A program made the translations under genes and the position numbers. From assembly GCF_900091455.1 (NCBI RefSeq), contig NZ_LT607412.1, positions 6,510,001 through 6,574,000 of the forward strand: a stretch of 64,000 bases of DNA, given 5' to 3'. The DNA comes from Micromonospora coriariae. GTDB lineage: Bacteria; Actinomycetota; Actinomycetes; Mycobacteriales; Micromonosporaceae. Shown here one piece after another: positions 53,641 to 62,796 of this stretch (position 1 is the stretch's first letter; each line of letters starts with the position of its first letter). A model generated the notes under the pieces. That model saw only the letters and a list, made by a program, of their open reading frames with translations, was not told the DNA's origin and ran no database searches.

Positions 53641-54504
53641 TCAGCCCTTCACCGCGCCCTGCAGGCCACCGACGATCTGCTTCTCGGCGAAGGTGAAGAA
53701 GAGAAGCGCCGGGAGCATCGCCAGCGAGGTGAACGCGAGGATTCCCGCGGTGTCGGAGGTGTACTGGCTGGAGAAGTTCTGCACGCCCAGCGGCAGGGTG
53801 TGCAGGCTGGCGTCGCCGAGCACGAGCAGCGGCAGGAGGAAGGCGTTCCAGCTCGCCACGAACGCGAGGACCCCGACGGTGACCAGCGCGGGCCGGGACA
53901 ACGGCAGCATGACGCGCCAGAGGAAACCGAGCCGGCCCGCGCCGTCGATCGCCGCGGCGTCCTCCAACTCGCGGGGTACGGCGGCCAGGAAGGGACGCAG
54001 GATCACGATCGTGAGCGGCAGCGAGAAGGCGACCTGCGGGAGGATCACCGCGTAGTAGGAGTTGATCAGGTTGAGGTCACGCAGCATCAGATAGAGCGGC
54101 AGGATCGCCGCCCCGGCCGGGAAGAGCAGACCGAGGGTGAAGAAGGTGTAGAGCGCCTCCCGGCCACGGAAGCTGTAGCGGGCGAGCACGAACGCGGCGC
54201 AGACGCCGAACAGCACGACGCTGAGCGTCGTACCCAGGGCGATCACCGCGCTGTTGAACGCCTGCTGCCAGAAGTCGCTGCGCGTCAGCACCCTGGCGTA
54301 GTTGTCGAACACCCACGGGTCGGGCAGCCCGGCCGGGTCCGCGACGATCTGCGGGGTGGTGCGGAAGCCGCCGACGATCACGTAGACCACCGGGGCGATG
54401 GAGACGGCGGCGACCGCGAGGGCCAGCCCGTAGGTCAGCGGACTGCCCCACGAGAACGGACGGCGGGGCGGCGACGAGGGGGACGTCAGCGCATTTTCGG
54501 CCAC
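53641..54504 (-). CDS. Carbohydrate ABC transporter permease (MalG type)
   Basis: A 287-residue permease with six transmembrane helices and the EAA loop ELEDAAAIDGAGRLGFLWRV that docks the ATPase. AGGAGGAA precedes the GTG at 54504, which comes two bases after the stop of the MalF-type gene. It is the last transport gene of the operon. No ATP-binding gene is present here, as in other actinobacterial sugar systems energised by a shared MsiK-type ATPase. Confidence 0.9.
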   Translation of the reverse strand: MAENALTSPSSPPRRPFSWGSPLTYGLALAVAAVSIAPVVYVIVGGFRTTPQIVADPAGLPDPWVFDNYARVLTRSDFWQQAFNSAVIALGTTLSVVLFGVCAAFVLARYSFRGREALYTFFTLGLLFPAGAAILPLYLMLRDLNLINSYYAVILPQVAFSLPLTIVILRPFLAAVPRELEDAAAIDGAGRLGFLWRVMLPLSRPALVTVGVLAFVASWNAFLLPLLVLGDASLHTLPLGVQNFSSQYTSDTAGILAFTSLAMLPALLFFTFAEKQIVGGLQGAVKG

Positions 54505-54506
54505 TG

Positions 54507-55505
54507 TCAGTTCCTCCTTCCGGTGACGGCGCCCTCGATGTCGCGCCGGAGGAGAAAGCGTTGGAACAGCAACGCCGCGATGAACGAGATGACGAACAGG
54601 ATCACGGCAACCGCGTTGCCGTAGCCCCAGAGCCGGGCGAAGAAGCCGTTGTCCACCATGTAGGTGGCCATGGTGGCCGAGGCTCCGAGCGACCGGACCG
54701 CGGGCACCGAGGTCACCCAGATCACGTCGAAGACCTGCAACGAGCCGATCATCGACAGGAACATCCAGATCCGGATCGTCGGGCCCAGCAGCGGGAGCGT
54801 GACGTGGCGCTGGGTCTGCCACCAGCTCGCGCCGTCGATCGCGGCGGCCTCGGTCAGCTCGGGCGGCACGTTCGACAGCCCGGCGAGCAGGAGAATGATC
54901 GCGAAGCCGACGTACTTCCAGGTGAGGACGACCAGCAGCGTCCAGATGACGATGTCGAGGTCGGCGAGCCACGCCTGCACCAGGCCGCCCAGGCCGATCT
55001 TCTGCAGCAGCACGTCGACGGTCCCGCCGCCGGTGAGGATCAGCTTCCACATGATGCCGACCGTGACTTCGGCGAGGACGTACGGCACGAACATCAGGAG
55101 CCGGAACGTGGTGCGGCCGCGGAAGCGACGGTTGAGCAGGAGAGCCACGGCCAGGGCGATGGGCCCCTGGAGCAGCAGCGACCCGAACACGATGATGGCG
55201 TTGTTGCGCAGGGCGTCCAGGAAGATGGGGTCCTGGAAGGCGAGGACGTAATTGTCGAATCCGACGAAGTCGGTGGGCGGTCCGACCCCGCGCCAGCGGA
55301 AGAGGCTGTAGTAGACAGCGAAGCCCATCGGCACCAGCACGAACATCACGTAGACGGCGACCGCCGGTGTGGTGAGCCCGATGATCTCGTACCACTTGCG
55401 TCTGGTCTCGGCAGCGCGGGACGACCGGCGTCGGGCGGCCGGGGGGCCCGCCGGCGGCGCGGACGCGCCGCCGGCGGGGCTGAGGGTCGGGTTGGTGGAG
55501 GTCAC
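54507..55505 (-). CDS. Carbohydrate ABC transporter permease (MalF type)
   Basis: A 332-residue permease: a Pro/Ala-rich cytoplasmic start, six or more transmembrane helices and the EAA loop ELTEAAAIDGASWWQTQRHV. Its GTG start overlaps the stop codon of the binding-protein gene (GTGA), so translation is coupled. With the MalG-type partner it forms the membrane channel for the imported sugar. Confidence 0.9.
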   Translation of the reverse strand: MTSTNPTLSPAGGASAPPAGPPAARRRSSRAAETRRKWYEIIGLTTPAVAVYVMFVLVPMGFAVYYSLFRWRGVGPPTDFVGFDNYVLAFQDPIFLDALRNNAIIVFGSLLLQGPIALAVALLLNRRFRGRTTFRLLMFVPYVLAEVTVGIMWKLILTGGGTVDVLLQKIGLGGLVQAWLADLDIVIWTLLVVLTWKYVGFAIILLLAGLSNVPPELTEAAAIDGASWWQTQRHVTLPLLGPTIRIWMFLSMIGSLQVFDVIWVTSVPAVRSLGASATMATYMVDNGFFARLWGYGNAVAVILFVISFIAALLFQRFLLRRDIEGAVTGRRN

Positions 55506-56809
55506 TTCTTCGCGGCCGCCTTCATCGCTTCGACGACCTTCTCCGGGCTGCCGCTGCCGGCGAAGATGGCGACGACCGCGTTGTTCATCGCGGTGCCGAC
55601 CGTGCTGCCGAAGGCCGTGTCCAGCCAGAGCTGCACGTACGTCGCACTGGAGGTGGCCTCCAGGATGGACTTCAGCGAGGGGTCGACCACGCCGGCCTCC
55701 GCACCCTTGGTCACGGGCAGGCCGGTGCCGGTCTCGGCATAGCCCTTCTGCACCTCGGGGCTCACGATGTACTTGAGGAACTCGACGCACTCGGCCGGGG
55801 CGTTCTTGGCGCAGGCGAACCCGTCGCCGCCACCGAGGGCCGCCTTCGGGTCACCGGCGGAGCCGGCGATCGCCGGTACGGGGAACCAGCCGAGGAACTT
55901 CGTGAGCGCCTTCGGGTCCTCCGCGACGGTCTCCAGGGTGCCCCTGTTCCAGTCGCCCATCAGTTCCATCGCGGCCTTGCCGTTGGCGACCAGCCCGTTG
56001 GCGCTGGTCGGGTCGTTCTGACCCGGCGTCGCGATGAAGTTCGGCTGGAACGGCTTGGTGTCGATGAAGGCCTTCAGGTCCTGGCCCGCCTTGACGAAGC
56101 ACGGGTCGTCGAAGACCGGTTCGACGGACGCCTTCTTGAGCGTGTCGACCGAGCAGGCACGCAGCGCGAAGTTGTACCACCAGTGCGCGGCGGGCCACTT
56201 GTCACCGGCGCCCACCGCGATCGGGATGACGTTGATGGCCTTGAGCTTCGTGACCGCCTGGTTGAGCTCCTCCAAGGTGGTCGGAGGAGCGGAGATGCCC
56301 GCCTTCGCGAACATGTCCTTGTTGTACCAGATTCCCTCGATTCCCATCCGGTACGGCAGGCCGTACTGCTTGCCGTTCACCTGCCAGATCTCGGTCGCGC
56401 TGCCGATGTTGGCCACTTCGTCCTTGACCTGATCGGTGATGTCCTTGAGGTAGTCGGCCTCCACCTGCTCACGCATCTCGCCGCCGCCCCACGCCTGGAA
56501 GATGTCCGGCGGGTCGTTGCTCAGCAGCGCGGCAGGGAGCCGGGTGCGCTGGAGTTGGTTGGTCTCGATCCCCTCGATCTGGATCGTGACGGTCGAGTGC
56601 AGTGCGGAGAAGTCCTTCGCGACCTTCTCCCAGTAGGTCTTGCCTGGGCCGTCCTGGGAGGCGTTGTGCCACCAGGTCAGGGTCACCGGGTTCTTGTAGA
56701 GCTCGTTCTCGGCGGGTGCTTCGCTGTCGCCGCCGTTACACCCGGCGACGAGCAAAGCGGTGGTCACTAACAGCGCCAGGGTGGCGCCCGCGCGGTGCTT
56801 CATCGCCAT
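55502..56809 (-). CDS. Extracellular sugar-binding lipoprotein of an ABC transporter
   Basis: A 435-residue family-1 solute-binding protein with lipobox LLVAGC (Cys near 24) and the typical opening PVTLTWWHNASQDGPGK. A conserved WYNKDMFAKAGI and late GGGDGFACAKNA follow. It delivers an oligosaccharide to the MalF/MalG pair; its companions suggest a xylo- or gluco-oligosaccharide. The ATG at 56809 is chosen because GAGGAG lies eight bases upstream; a GTG two codons earlier is closer than usual. It is divergent from lacI. Confidence 0.9.
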   Translation of the reverse strand: MAMKHRAGATLALLVTTALLVAGCNGGDSEAPAENELYKNPVTLTWWHNASQDGPGKTYWEKVAKDFSALHSTVTIQIEGIETNQLQRTRLPAALLSNDPPDIFQAWGGGEMREQVEADYLKDITDQVKDEVANIGSATEIWQVNGKQYGLPYRMGIEGIWYNKDMFAKAGISAPPTTLEELNQAVTKLKAINVIPIAVGAGDKWPAAHWWYNFALRACSVDTLKKASVEPVFDDPCFVKAGQDLKAFIDTKPFQPNFIATPGQNDPTSANGLVANGKAAMELMGDWNRGTLETVAEDPKALTKFLGWFPVPAIAGSAGDPKAALGGGDGFACAKNAPAECVEFLKYIVSPEVQKGYAETGTGLPVTKGAEAGVVDPSLKSILEATSSATYVQLWLDTAFGSTVGTAMNNAVVAIFAGSGSPEKVVEAMKAAAKK

Positions 56810-56887
56810 CGACACGTCTCCTCGACTAGCAGTGGCGGTACTTAGGTGCGGCGAGTTTTACAGTCCCGTAACGAGGTGTCAACCGTT

Positions 56888-56905
56888 GTCGATAACGTTT
56901 TCGAC
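56888..56905. promoter_or_regulatory. LacI-family operator
   Basis: GTCGATAACGTTTTCGAC is an 18-base palindrome centred on CG with one mismatched pair, the classic form of a LacI/GalR operator. It lies between the divergent binding-protein and lacI genes, placed to control both. Confidence 0.75.
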
Positions 56906-56934
56906 TCCCTTGCGAGGAGTCCCAGCTGGCCCTC

Positions 56935-56940
56935 TATCAT
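56935..56940 (+). promoter_or_regulatory. -10 element TATCAT for a leaderless lacI transcript
   Basis: TATCAT lies seven bases before the GTG at 56948, supporting that start and leaderless translation. TTGCGA about 19 bases further upstream may be the -35. Confidence 0.5.
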
Positions 56941-56947
56941 CGTCGGC

Positions 56948-58003
56948 GTGACCTTCCCCGAGCGTGTCAAGATGTCGGACGTGGCCCGTACGGCCGGCGT
57001 CTCGGTGGCGACTGTGTCGAAGGTCGTCAACGGTCGCTACGGCGTGGCGCAGGCGACCGTGCAGCGCGTCCGGGAGGTCATCCACCAGCTCGGCTACGAG
57101 GCCAGCCTGGGAGCGCAGAGCCTGCGCAGCCACCGGACGAACGTCCTGGGCATCCTGGTCGCCGAGTTCGAGCCGTTCTCGACCGAGCTGCTCAAGGGCG
57201 CGTCGAAGGAGGTCACCGGCACCGGCTACCAGCTGCTGGCCTACTCCGGCGGCGACGGCGACGGCACGGCCGTCGGCTGGGAGCGGCGCTCGCTGGCCCG
57301 CCTGTCCGGGACGCTCATCGACGGGGCCGTGATCGTCACGCCGACGGTGGTCGAGACCAAGCAGGGCTTCCATGTCGTGGCCGTCGACCCGCACACCGGC
57401 CCGTCCGGGCTGCCCACCGTCGACTCCGACAACTTCGCCGGCGCGGTGCTCGCGACCAACTACCTGCTGTCGCTCGGTCACCGCCGCATCGGCCACATCA
57501 GCGGTCGCCCCGACCTCGAGTCGGCGCGCCTTCGCGAGGCCGGCTTCCGCCGGGCGATGCTCGACGCGGGCGTCGCGGTCGACGAACGACTCGTCCGCGT
57601 CGGCGGTTTCCGGGTCGAGAGCGCCGCCGCCACGGCCGCGGAACTGCTGGCACTGCCCGACCGGCCGACCGCCGTCTTCGCCGGCAACGACCTCTCCGCG
57701 ATCTCCACGATGGACGTCGCCCGGACCATGGGCCTCACGGTGCCCGGCGACCTGTCCGTGATGGGCTTCGACAACATCCCCGAGTCGGCGCTGGTCACCC
57801 CGCAGCTCACCACGATCGCGCAACCCCTGCAGCGCATGGGCGCCGAGGCGATGCGGCTGCTCATCGACCTCGTCGGCGGCGTCGAACGCGACCCGCACGT
57901 CCGGCTGCCGACCGAACTGGTCGTCCGGTCTTCCTGCGCCCCGTACACGCCCTCCGCCGGGCCCGATCGGCCGCCGTCGGCCGCCGGTGCGACGAACGGC
58001 TGA
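56948..58003 (+). CDS. LacI family repressor of the sugar operon
   Basis: A 351-residue LacI/GalR regulator with the N-terminal HTH (SDVARTAGVSVATVSKVVNG) and hinge (LGAQSLRSHRT), then a periplasmic-binding-fold sensor ending in FDNIPESALVTPQLTT. The GTG at 56948 follows a leaderless -10. A LacI-type palindrome lies 40 bases upstream between it and the divergent transport operon, so it most likely represses sugar uptake and the GH3/CE7 enzymes until its sugar is bound. Confidence 0.92.
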   Translation: MTFPERVKMSDVARTAGVSVATVSKVVNGRYGVAQATVQRVREVIHQLGYEASLGAQSLRSHRTNVLGILVAEFEPFSTELLKGASKEVTGTGYQLLAYSGGDGDGTAVGWERRSLARLSGTLIDGAVIVTPTVVETKQGFHVVAVDPHTGPSGLPTVDSDNFAGAVLATNYLLSLGHRRIGHISGRPDLESARLREAGFRRAMLDAGVAVDERLVRVGGFRVESAAATAAELLALPDRPTAVFAGNDLSAISTMDVARTMGLTVPGDLSVMGFDNIPESALVTPQLTTIAQPLQRMGAEAMRLLIDLVGGVERDPHVRLPTELVVRSSCAPYTPSAGPDRPPSAAGATNG

Positions 58004-58223
58004 GCGGCGAGGTCCGGGGCTGCGCCGGGCCCGGTGACGCGCCGGTCCGTGCCGATCAGCCGGACTTCCGGGAATTCTCCGCAACTTCCCTGGACACGGC
58101 GCCGATACGCCCTGTCGCCAGCCCCCGGTCCGTGCGGCAAGATGACCGTGGGACGGGCACGCTGCTCCGGGGCATCCCGGTGCCGGCGTCCGGCCCGCCC
58201 CCGAAAGAACAAAGGAGACGCGG

Positions 58224-59261
58224 GTGGACGCGGACGACGGACGCAGGGTCACCATCAGCGCCATCGCGCGAGAGGCCGGAGTCTCGGTACCGACCGTGTC
58301 CCGGGTGCTCAACGGCCGCTCGGACGTGGCCCCCAGCACCCGGGAACGGGTCGAGGAGTTGCTGCGCCACCACGGCTACCGGCGTCGCGCCAGCCGCACG
58401 GTGCAGCCCGCCGGCCTGGTCGACCTGGTCTTCAACGACCTGGACAGCCCCTGGGCCGTGGAGATCATCCGCGGGGTCGAGGACGTCGGGCACGCCGCCG
58501 GCGTGGGCACAGTGGTCTCCGCGATACACCGACAGTCCACCGCCGCCCGGCAGTGGCTGCAGAACCTGCGCGCCCGGGCCACCGACGGCGTCATCTTCGT
58601 GACCTCGCACGTCAGCCCGCCGCTCTACGCCCAGCTGCGGCGGCTCAACGTGCCCGTGGTGGTGGTCGACCCGGCCGGCGTGCCCGCCATCGACGTGCCG
58701 ACCATAGGAGCCACCAACTGGGCCGGCGGGCTCGCCGCGACGGAGCACCTGCTCTCGCTCGGGCACCGGCGGATCGGGTTCGTGGCCGGGCCGACGCACC
58801 TGCTGTGCAGCCGAGCCCGGCTGGACGGCTACCGGGCCGGGCTGGAGGCCGCCGGCGTGCCACTGGAGGAACACCTGCTCCGGCCCGGCGACTTCTACCA
58901 CGCGTCCGGCTTCGCCGCCGGGTCCTCGCTGCTGGACCTGGACGAGCCGCCGACGGCGATCTTCGCGGCGAGCGACCAGATGGCGTTCGGCGTCTACGAG
59001 GCGATCCGGCAACGCGGCCTGCTGGTCCCCGGCGACGTCAGCGTGGTCGGCTTCGACGACCTGCCCGAGGCGCGGTGGGCGTCACCGCCACTGACCACTG
59101 TGCGGCAACCGCTGGTCGAGATGGGTCGGCTGGCCGCGCGTACCGTCCTGCGGCTCGCCCAGGGCGAGGCCATCGACTCCCCCCGGGTGGAACTCGCCAC
59201 CGAACTGGTGGTGCGCGACAGCACGGCCGCGCCGCCGGTCAGGTCGTCGCGGGCGTCGTGA
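58224..59261 (+). CDS. Second LacI family transcriptional regulator
   Basis: A 345-residue LacI/GalR regulator with HTH SAIAREAGVSVPTVSRVLNG and the sensor ending VVGFDDLPEARWASPPLTTV. It differs clearly from the preceding LacI protein. No sugar genes of its own are adjacent, so its targets are elsewhere or shared. AAAGGAGA precedes the GTG at 58224. Similar sequence blocks in inverse orientation lie before (58059-58079) and after (59311-59332) the gene. Confidence 0.9.
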   Translation: MDADDGRRVTISAIAREAGVSVPTVSRVLNGRSDVAPSTRERVEELLRHHGYRRRASRTVQPAGLVDLVFNDLDSPWAVEIIRGVEDVGHAAGVGTVVSAIHRQSTAARQWLQNLRARATDGVIFVTSHVSPPLYAQLRRLNVPVVVVDPAGVPAIDVPTIGATNWAGGLAATEHLLSLGHRRIGFVAGPTHLLCSRARLDGYRAGLEAAGVPLEEHLLRPGDFYHASGFAAGSSLLDLDEPPTAIFAASDQMAFGVYEAIRQRGLLVPGDVSVVGFDDLPEARWASPPLTTVRQPLVEMGRLAARTVLRLAQGEAIDSPRVELATELVVRDSTAAPPVRSSRAS

Positions 59262-59338
59262 CGGCCGACCCGCATCCGCGAGCGGCCCGAGCGCTTCCGG
59301 TCCGGGGTCCGAGAATTCCGGAGAAGTCCGGCCGCCGG

Positions 59339-59361
59339 CAGCTCCGCGCCGGCCGGAGCTG
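59339..59361. terminator. Hairpin between LacI and cyclophilin genes
   Basis: CAGCTCCG (59339-59346) pairs with CGGAGCTG (59354-59361) around a seven-base loop, between convergent genes. Confidence 0.55.
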
Positions 59362-59392
59362 TTCCCGGTCGGCGCGGCGCGCACGTGAGCCG

Positions 59393-60238
59393 TCAGCGGT
59401 GGTGGTGCCGCAGGGCCTTGCGGATGTCGACCGGTAGCGCGGGAGCGCCGTCAACGGGCGCCGGGTCCTCCTCGGTCGGGGCCACTCCCCCCGCCGCGAT
59501 CCGGTCGAGCGTGGCCAGCCCGGCCCGGTCCACCGAGCCGAAGACGGTGTAGTTCGGCCGCAGCGCCGAGTCGGCGTAGACCAGGAAGAACTGGCTGCCG
59601 TTGGTGTCCGGGCCGGCGTTGGCCATGGCGAGCGTGCCCCGGGCGTAGAGGCGGCGCTCGCCCGTCGGGTCGGTGGGCGCCGGCGGCAGGTCGGTCGGCA
59701 GCTCGTCGCGGTACCGGTAACCCGGGCCGCCCTCGCCGGTGCCGGACGGGTCGCCGCACTGCAGCACGCTCAGCGTCGGGTACGCGGTGAGCCGGTGGCA
59801 GATGGTGCGGTCGTAGAAGCGCTTGCGGACCAGGTGCAGGAAGCTCTGCACGGTGCACGGCGCGGATGCCCGGTCCAGGGTCAACCCGATCGGCCCGAGG
59901 TTGGTGGAGAGGGTCACCTGGACGGTGCCCCGGTCCGGCGTACGCCGTGGGTCGGGCGGCAGTGGCACGGGCCGGGCAGCCGGCTCGTCGGGCGTCTCGG
60001 TGTACGCGCACGGGCCGTGCGTGGTGCGCGGCGGTCGGGTGGCGGCATCGGTGGCGGCCGACGGCGCGGCGGACGCGGTGACCGCGTCGACGGTCGCGCG
60101 CGGGGCGGCGACGGCAGCGGCGGACGCACCGGCGACCAGCGCGCCGGCGAGCACCGTCACCCCCGCTAGGCGGTGCAGCGCGTGCACCGGACGGCGGGGT
60201 GCCGCCGCGCCGGACCGCGGTTCGAGTTCACTCGACAA
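59393..60238 (-). CDS. Membrane-anchored cyclophilin-type peptidyl-prolyl isomerase
   Basis: A 281-residue protein with an N-terminal transmembrane segment (about 22-45), an Ala/Thr-rich linker, and a cyclophilin domain from about residue 102 (GTVQVTLSTNLGPIGLTLDR, VQSFLHLVRKRFYD, and GTLAMANAGPDTNGSQFFLV, the conserved core). It probably helps folding of exported proteins. The start is a TTG, supported by AGGAGG five bases upstream. The active-site Arg/Phe region reads YDRTICHRL, slightly different from the usual FHR, so activity may be lowered. Confidence 0.88.
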   Translation of the reverse strand: MSSELEPRSGAAAPRRPVHALHRLAGVTVLAGALVAGASAAAVAAPRATVDAVTASAAPSAATDAATRPPRTTHGPCAYTETPDEPAARPVPLPPDPRRTPDRGTVQVTLSTNLGPIGLTLDRASAPCTVQSFLHLVRKRFYDRTICHRLTAYPTLSVLQCGDPSGTGEGGPGYRYRDELPTDLPPAPTDPTGERRLYARGTLAMANAGPDTNGSQFFLVYADSALRPNYTVFGSVDRAGLATLDRIAAGGVAPTEEDPAPVDGAPALPVDIRKALRHHHR

Positions 60239-60307
60239 GGGATCCTCCTGGACTCGTGGTGCCAGAAAGACCGGAGTCTATGGATGTCGAGGCTGGTTGT
60301 CGATCCG

Positions 60308-61522
60308 TCAGGGCAGCCGGCGACGGCGCCGCCACAGCAGCCCGCCCAGTAGCAGCAGCACGCCCACGCCGCTCAGCGCCGTCACCGACCAGGACCACGC
60401 CGATCCGGAGCGCACCGGACCGCTGGCCGCCGCCGGCCGCTGCCCGCGGGGCTCGGCCAGCTCGGACGGCGTGGCCGACGGCGTGGCCGTCAGCTCGCCC
60501 GGCCCGACCAGCCGGCCGACGGCGGCGTCGCGGGGCAGCGTGAAGCCCCAGTCCAGCAGGGCCGCGCCCTGCTCCCAGCCGCGCATCGGTGCCGGCTCGG
60601 CGCCCAGCAGGGTCACCACCAGCCGCCGCCCGTCACGCTGCGCCGCCCCGACGTAGGTGTGCCGGGCCAGATCAGTGAAGCCCGTCTTGCCGCCGAGCGC
60701 GCCCGGGTACCGGTAGATGAGCTGGTTCTCGTTCTGGATCTGGAAACCCTTGGTGCGCTGCGCCGGCTGGGCCGGGATCTGCGCCTGCTCGGTGAGCGCG
60801 TACCGGCGGAAGTTCGGCTCGGCGAAGCAGGCCCGGGCGATCAGCGCCAGGTCGTACGCGCTGGTGAACTGCCCCCTGCCGTCCAGCCCGGAGGGGGTGA
60901 CCGCGTGCGTCTGGAGTGCGCCGAGCCGGTGCGCCTGCTCGTTCATGGCGCGTACCCCGCCGGCCGCGCCGTCCGCCCCGCCGCCCAGCCGGGCCAGCAG
61001 GTTCGCCGCCTCGTTGCCCGAGTTGAGCAGCAGCCCCAGCCAGACCGTCTCGATGCTGTACCGGCCGCCCTCGACCAGGCCGACGGCGGAGGACCCGGGC
61101 TCGATGTCCATGTCCGCCGCGGTGACGGTGACCGTCTGCTTCGGATCCAGCCGGGGCAGCATAGTGGCCGCCAGCAGCAGCTTCTGCACGCTGGCCGGGG
61201 TGCCGTACTCGTGTGGGCCGCAGCCACCGAGCACCTGGCCGGTGTCCAGGTCGGCGACCAGCCACGAGGTGGCGGTGACCGCCGGTGGCGCGCCGACGCC
61301 GGCCGGCACGACCAGGCCGCTGGTGGCCAGCCCTGCGCCGCCGACCACCCGCTGCTCGGGCACGGCCGGCGGAGGCGACGGTCGGGGCGGCCGGGACACC
61401 GCGGGCGCCGGCACCCTGGGGCACCGCACGGTCGTCGCGGCGGCGGCGCCCGTGGCGGCGGCGACCGGCGCCGGAGCGAGCAGGACGGCGGACGCCGTGA
61501 CCGCCAGCAGCGCAGCTCTCAT
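60308..61522 (-). CDS. D-alanyl-D-alanine carboxypeptidase (serine-type, S11)
   Basis: A 404-residue penicillin-binding protein of the DacA/DacC group. A signal peptide (about 1-22) and Pro-rich linker precede the catalytic domain with PASVQKLLLAA (SxxK), LNSGNEAANLL (SGN) and GGKTGFTD (KTG). A C-terminal transmembrane helix with a terminal arginine cluster anchors it in the membrane. It trims the last D-Ala from peptidoglycan peptides. A leaderless -10 lies seven bases before the ATG at 61522. Confidence 0.92.
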   Translation of the reverse strand: MRAALLAVTASAVLLAPAPVAAATGAAAATTVRCPRVPAPAVSRPPRPSPPPAVPEQRVVGGAGLATSGLVVPAGVGAPPAVTATSWLVADLDTGQVLGGCGPHEYGTPASVQKLLLAATMLPRLDPKQTVTVTAADMDIEPGSSAVGLVEGGRYSIETVWLGLLLNSGNEAANLLARLGGGADGAAGGVRAMNEQAHRLGALQTHAVTPSGLDGRGQFTSAYDLALIARACFAEPNFRRYALTEQAQIPAQPAQRTKGFQIQNENQLIYRYPGALGGKTGFTDLARHTYVGAAQRDGRRLVVTLLGAEPAPMRGWEQGAALLDWGFTLPRDAAVGRLVGPGELTATPSATPSELAEPRGQRPAAASGPVRSGSAWSWSVTALSGVGVLLLLGGLLWRRRRRLP

Positions 61523-61529
61523 AGGCCCG

Positions 61530-61535
61530 ACCCTA
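61530..61535 (-). promoter_or_regulatory. -10 element TAGGGT for the carboxypeptidase gene
   Basis: On the minus strand TAGGGT is seven bases ahead of the ATG at 61522, with no ribosome site between, as for a leaderless transcript. Confidence 0.5.
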
Positions 61536-61574
61536 GCTAACAAGATCGCCCGGCGGGACCGGATGGCCCGCCGA

Positions 61575-62060
61575 CTACCTGGCCGCCCCCCGATCGCCCA
61601 GGTAGTCGTGCAGCGCGGCGCTCCCCCGCAGCCGACGCAGGCTGCGGGCGTGCAACTCCTGCTCGCGGCGGCCCAGCTCGGCGCGGACCCGCTGGGCACT
61701 GCCGGTGGTGCGCAGCTCGCCCAGCACCGCCTCGATGATCTCGAACGGGTAGGCGCCCCGGCGCAGCAGCGCCACGACCTGCGCGGCCCGCAGCTCGGCC
61801 TCGTCGTACACCCGGTACTTCGTGCCCGGCGTGCGGCCCGGACGGAGCAGGCCGCGCTCCTCCCACAGCCGTAGCTGCGAGGTCCGGACCCCGACCAGGG
61901 CGGCGACCTCGCCGATGCGGGCGCTTCGGCGTGGCGCCGGTCGGGCCGCCGGAGGGCTGGCCAGCACGGTCTCGAAGGCGCCGAGCACCCGGCGGATCTC
62001 GGCGCGCTCCCGGTCCAGTTCGGCATGGCCGCCGTCGAGCGCCGCGAGGGCCGCGCAGCA
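61575..62060 (-). pseudogene. MerR-type regulator gene truncated at its 5' end
   Basis: The frame ends at 61575 and carries a MerR HTH (RIGEVAALVGVRTSQLRLWE, then ERGLLRPGRTPGTKYRVYDE) and a helical tail. Upstream of the first possible start (GTG at 61988) the frame stays protein-like (AALAALDGGHAELDRERAEI) back to about 62050, where it meets truncated uvrA sequence on the other strand. The original 5' part, perhaps with another domain, is therefore missing. A shorter 137-residue product from 61988 might still be made and could bind DNA. Confidence 0.6.
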
Positions 62061-62788
62061 ACCCGGCCACCTACAGCGGGCTGCTCGACCCGATCCGCGC
62101 CGCCTTCGCCAAGGCCAACGGGGTCAAGGCTGCGCTTTTCAGCGCCAACTCCGACGGTGCCTGCCCGGCCTGCAAGGGGATCGGGCTGATCTACACGGAC
62201 CTGGCGATGATGGCCGGCGTGGCGAGCGTCTGCGAGCGGTGCGAGGGCCGGCGGTTCACCGACGAGGTGCTCACGTACACGTTGCGCGGCAAGAACATCA
62301 GCGAGGTGCTCGCGATGTCGGTCACCGAGGCGCACGCGTTCTTTCCCAGCGGGTCGGCGCACCTCATCCTCGGCCGGCTTGTGGACGTCGGGCTGGGCTA
62401 CCTCAGCCTCGGCCAGCCGCTGACCACCCTCTCCGGCGGGGAGCGGCAACGGCTCAAGCTCGCCATCCACCTGGCGGAGAAGACCAGCACGTACGTGCTG
62501 GACGAGCCGACGACCGGGCTGCACCTGGCCGACGTGGACCAGCTGCTGGCCCTGCTGGACCGGATGGTCGACGCCGGCAACACGGTGATCGTCATCGAGC
62601 ACCACCAGGCCGTCATGGCGCACGCGGACTGGCTCATCGACCTGGGACCGGGCGCCGGGCACGATGGCGGACGCATCGTCTTCACCGGCACGCCGGCCGA
62701 ACTGGTCGCCCGGGGCGACACGCTCACCGCCGACCACCTACGCAAGTACGCGTGGCCGGTCGGGGGGCGTGACGGTCGGCGGGCTTGA
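62053..62788 (+). pseudogene. uvrA: 3' fragment of a uvrA-like excinuclease subunit gene
   Basis: From about 62053 the frame matches the C-terminal third of the UvrA-like ABC ATPase: SNPATYSGLLDPIRAAFAKA, the zinc-finger-like CPACKGIG and CERCEGRRF, the ABC signature LSGGERQRLKLA, and Walker B YVLDEPTTGLHL. The first ATPase domain and the second Walker A are absent, and no start codon is suitable. It is a dead remnant whose 5' end was lost together with that of the divergent merR gene. Confidence 0.8.
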
Positions 62789-62796
62789 CAGTGTGA

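Noticed and set aside
60308..62737. An 809-residue minus-strand frame spanning the carboxypeptidase and beyond
   Set aside because: Only the part from the ATG at 61522 is protein-like; the upstream part is a shadow of the merR and uvrA remnants.
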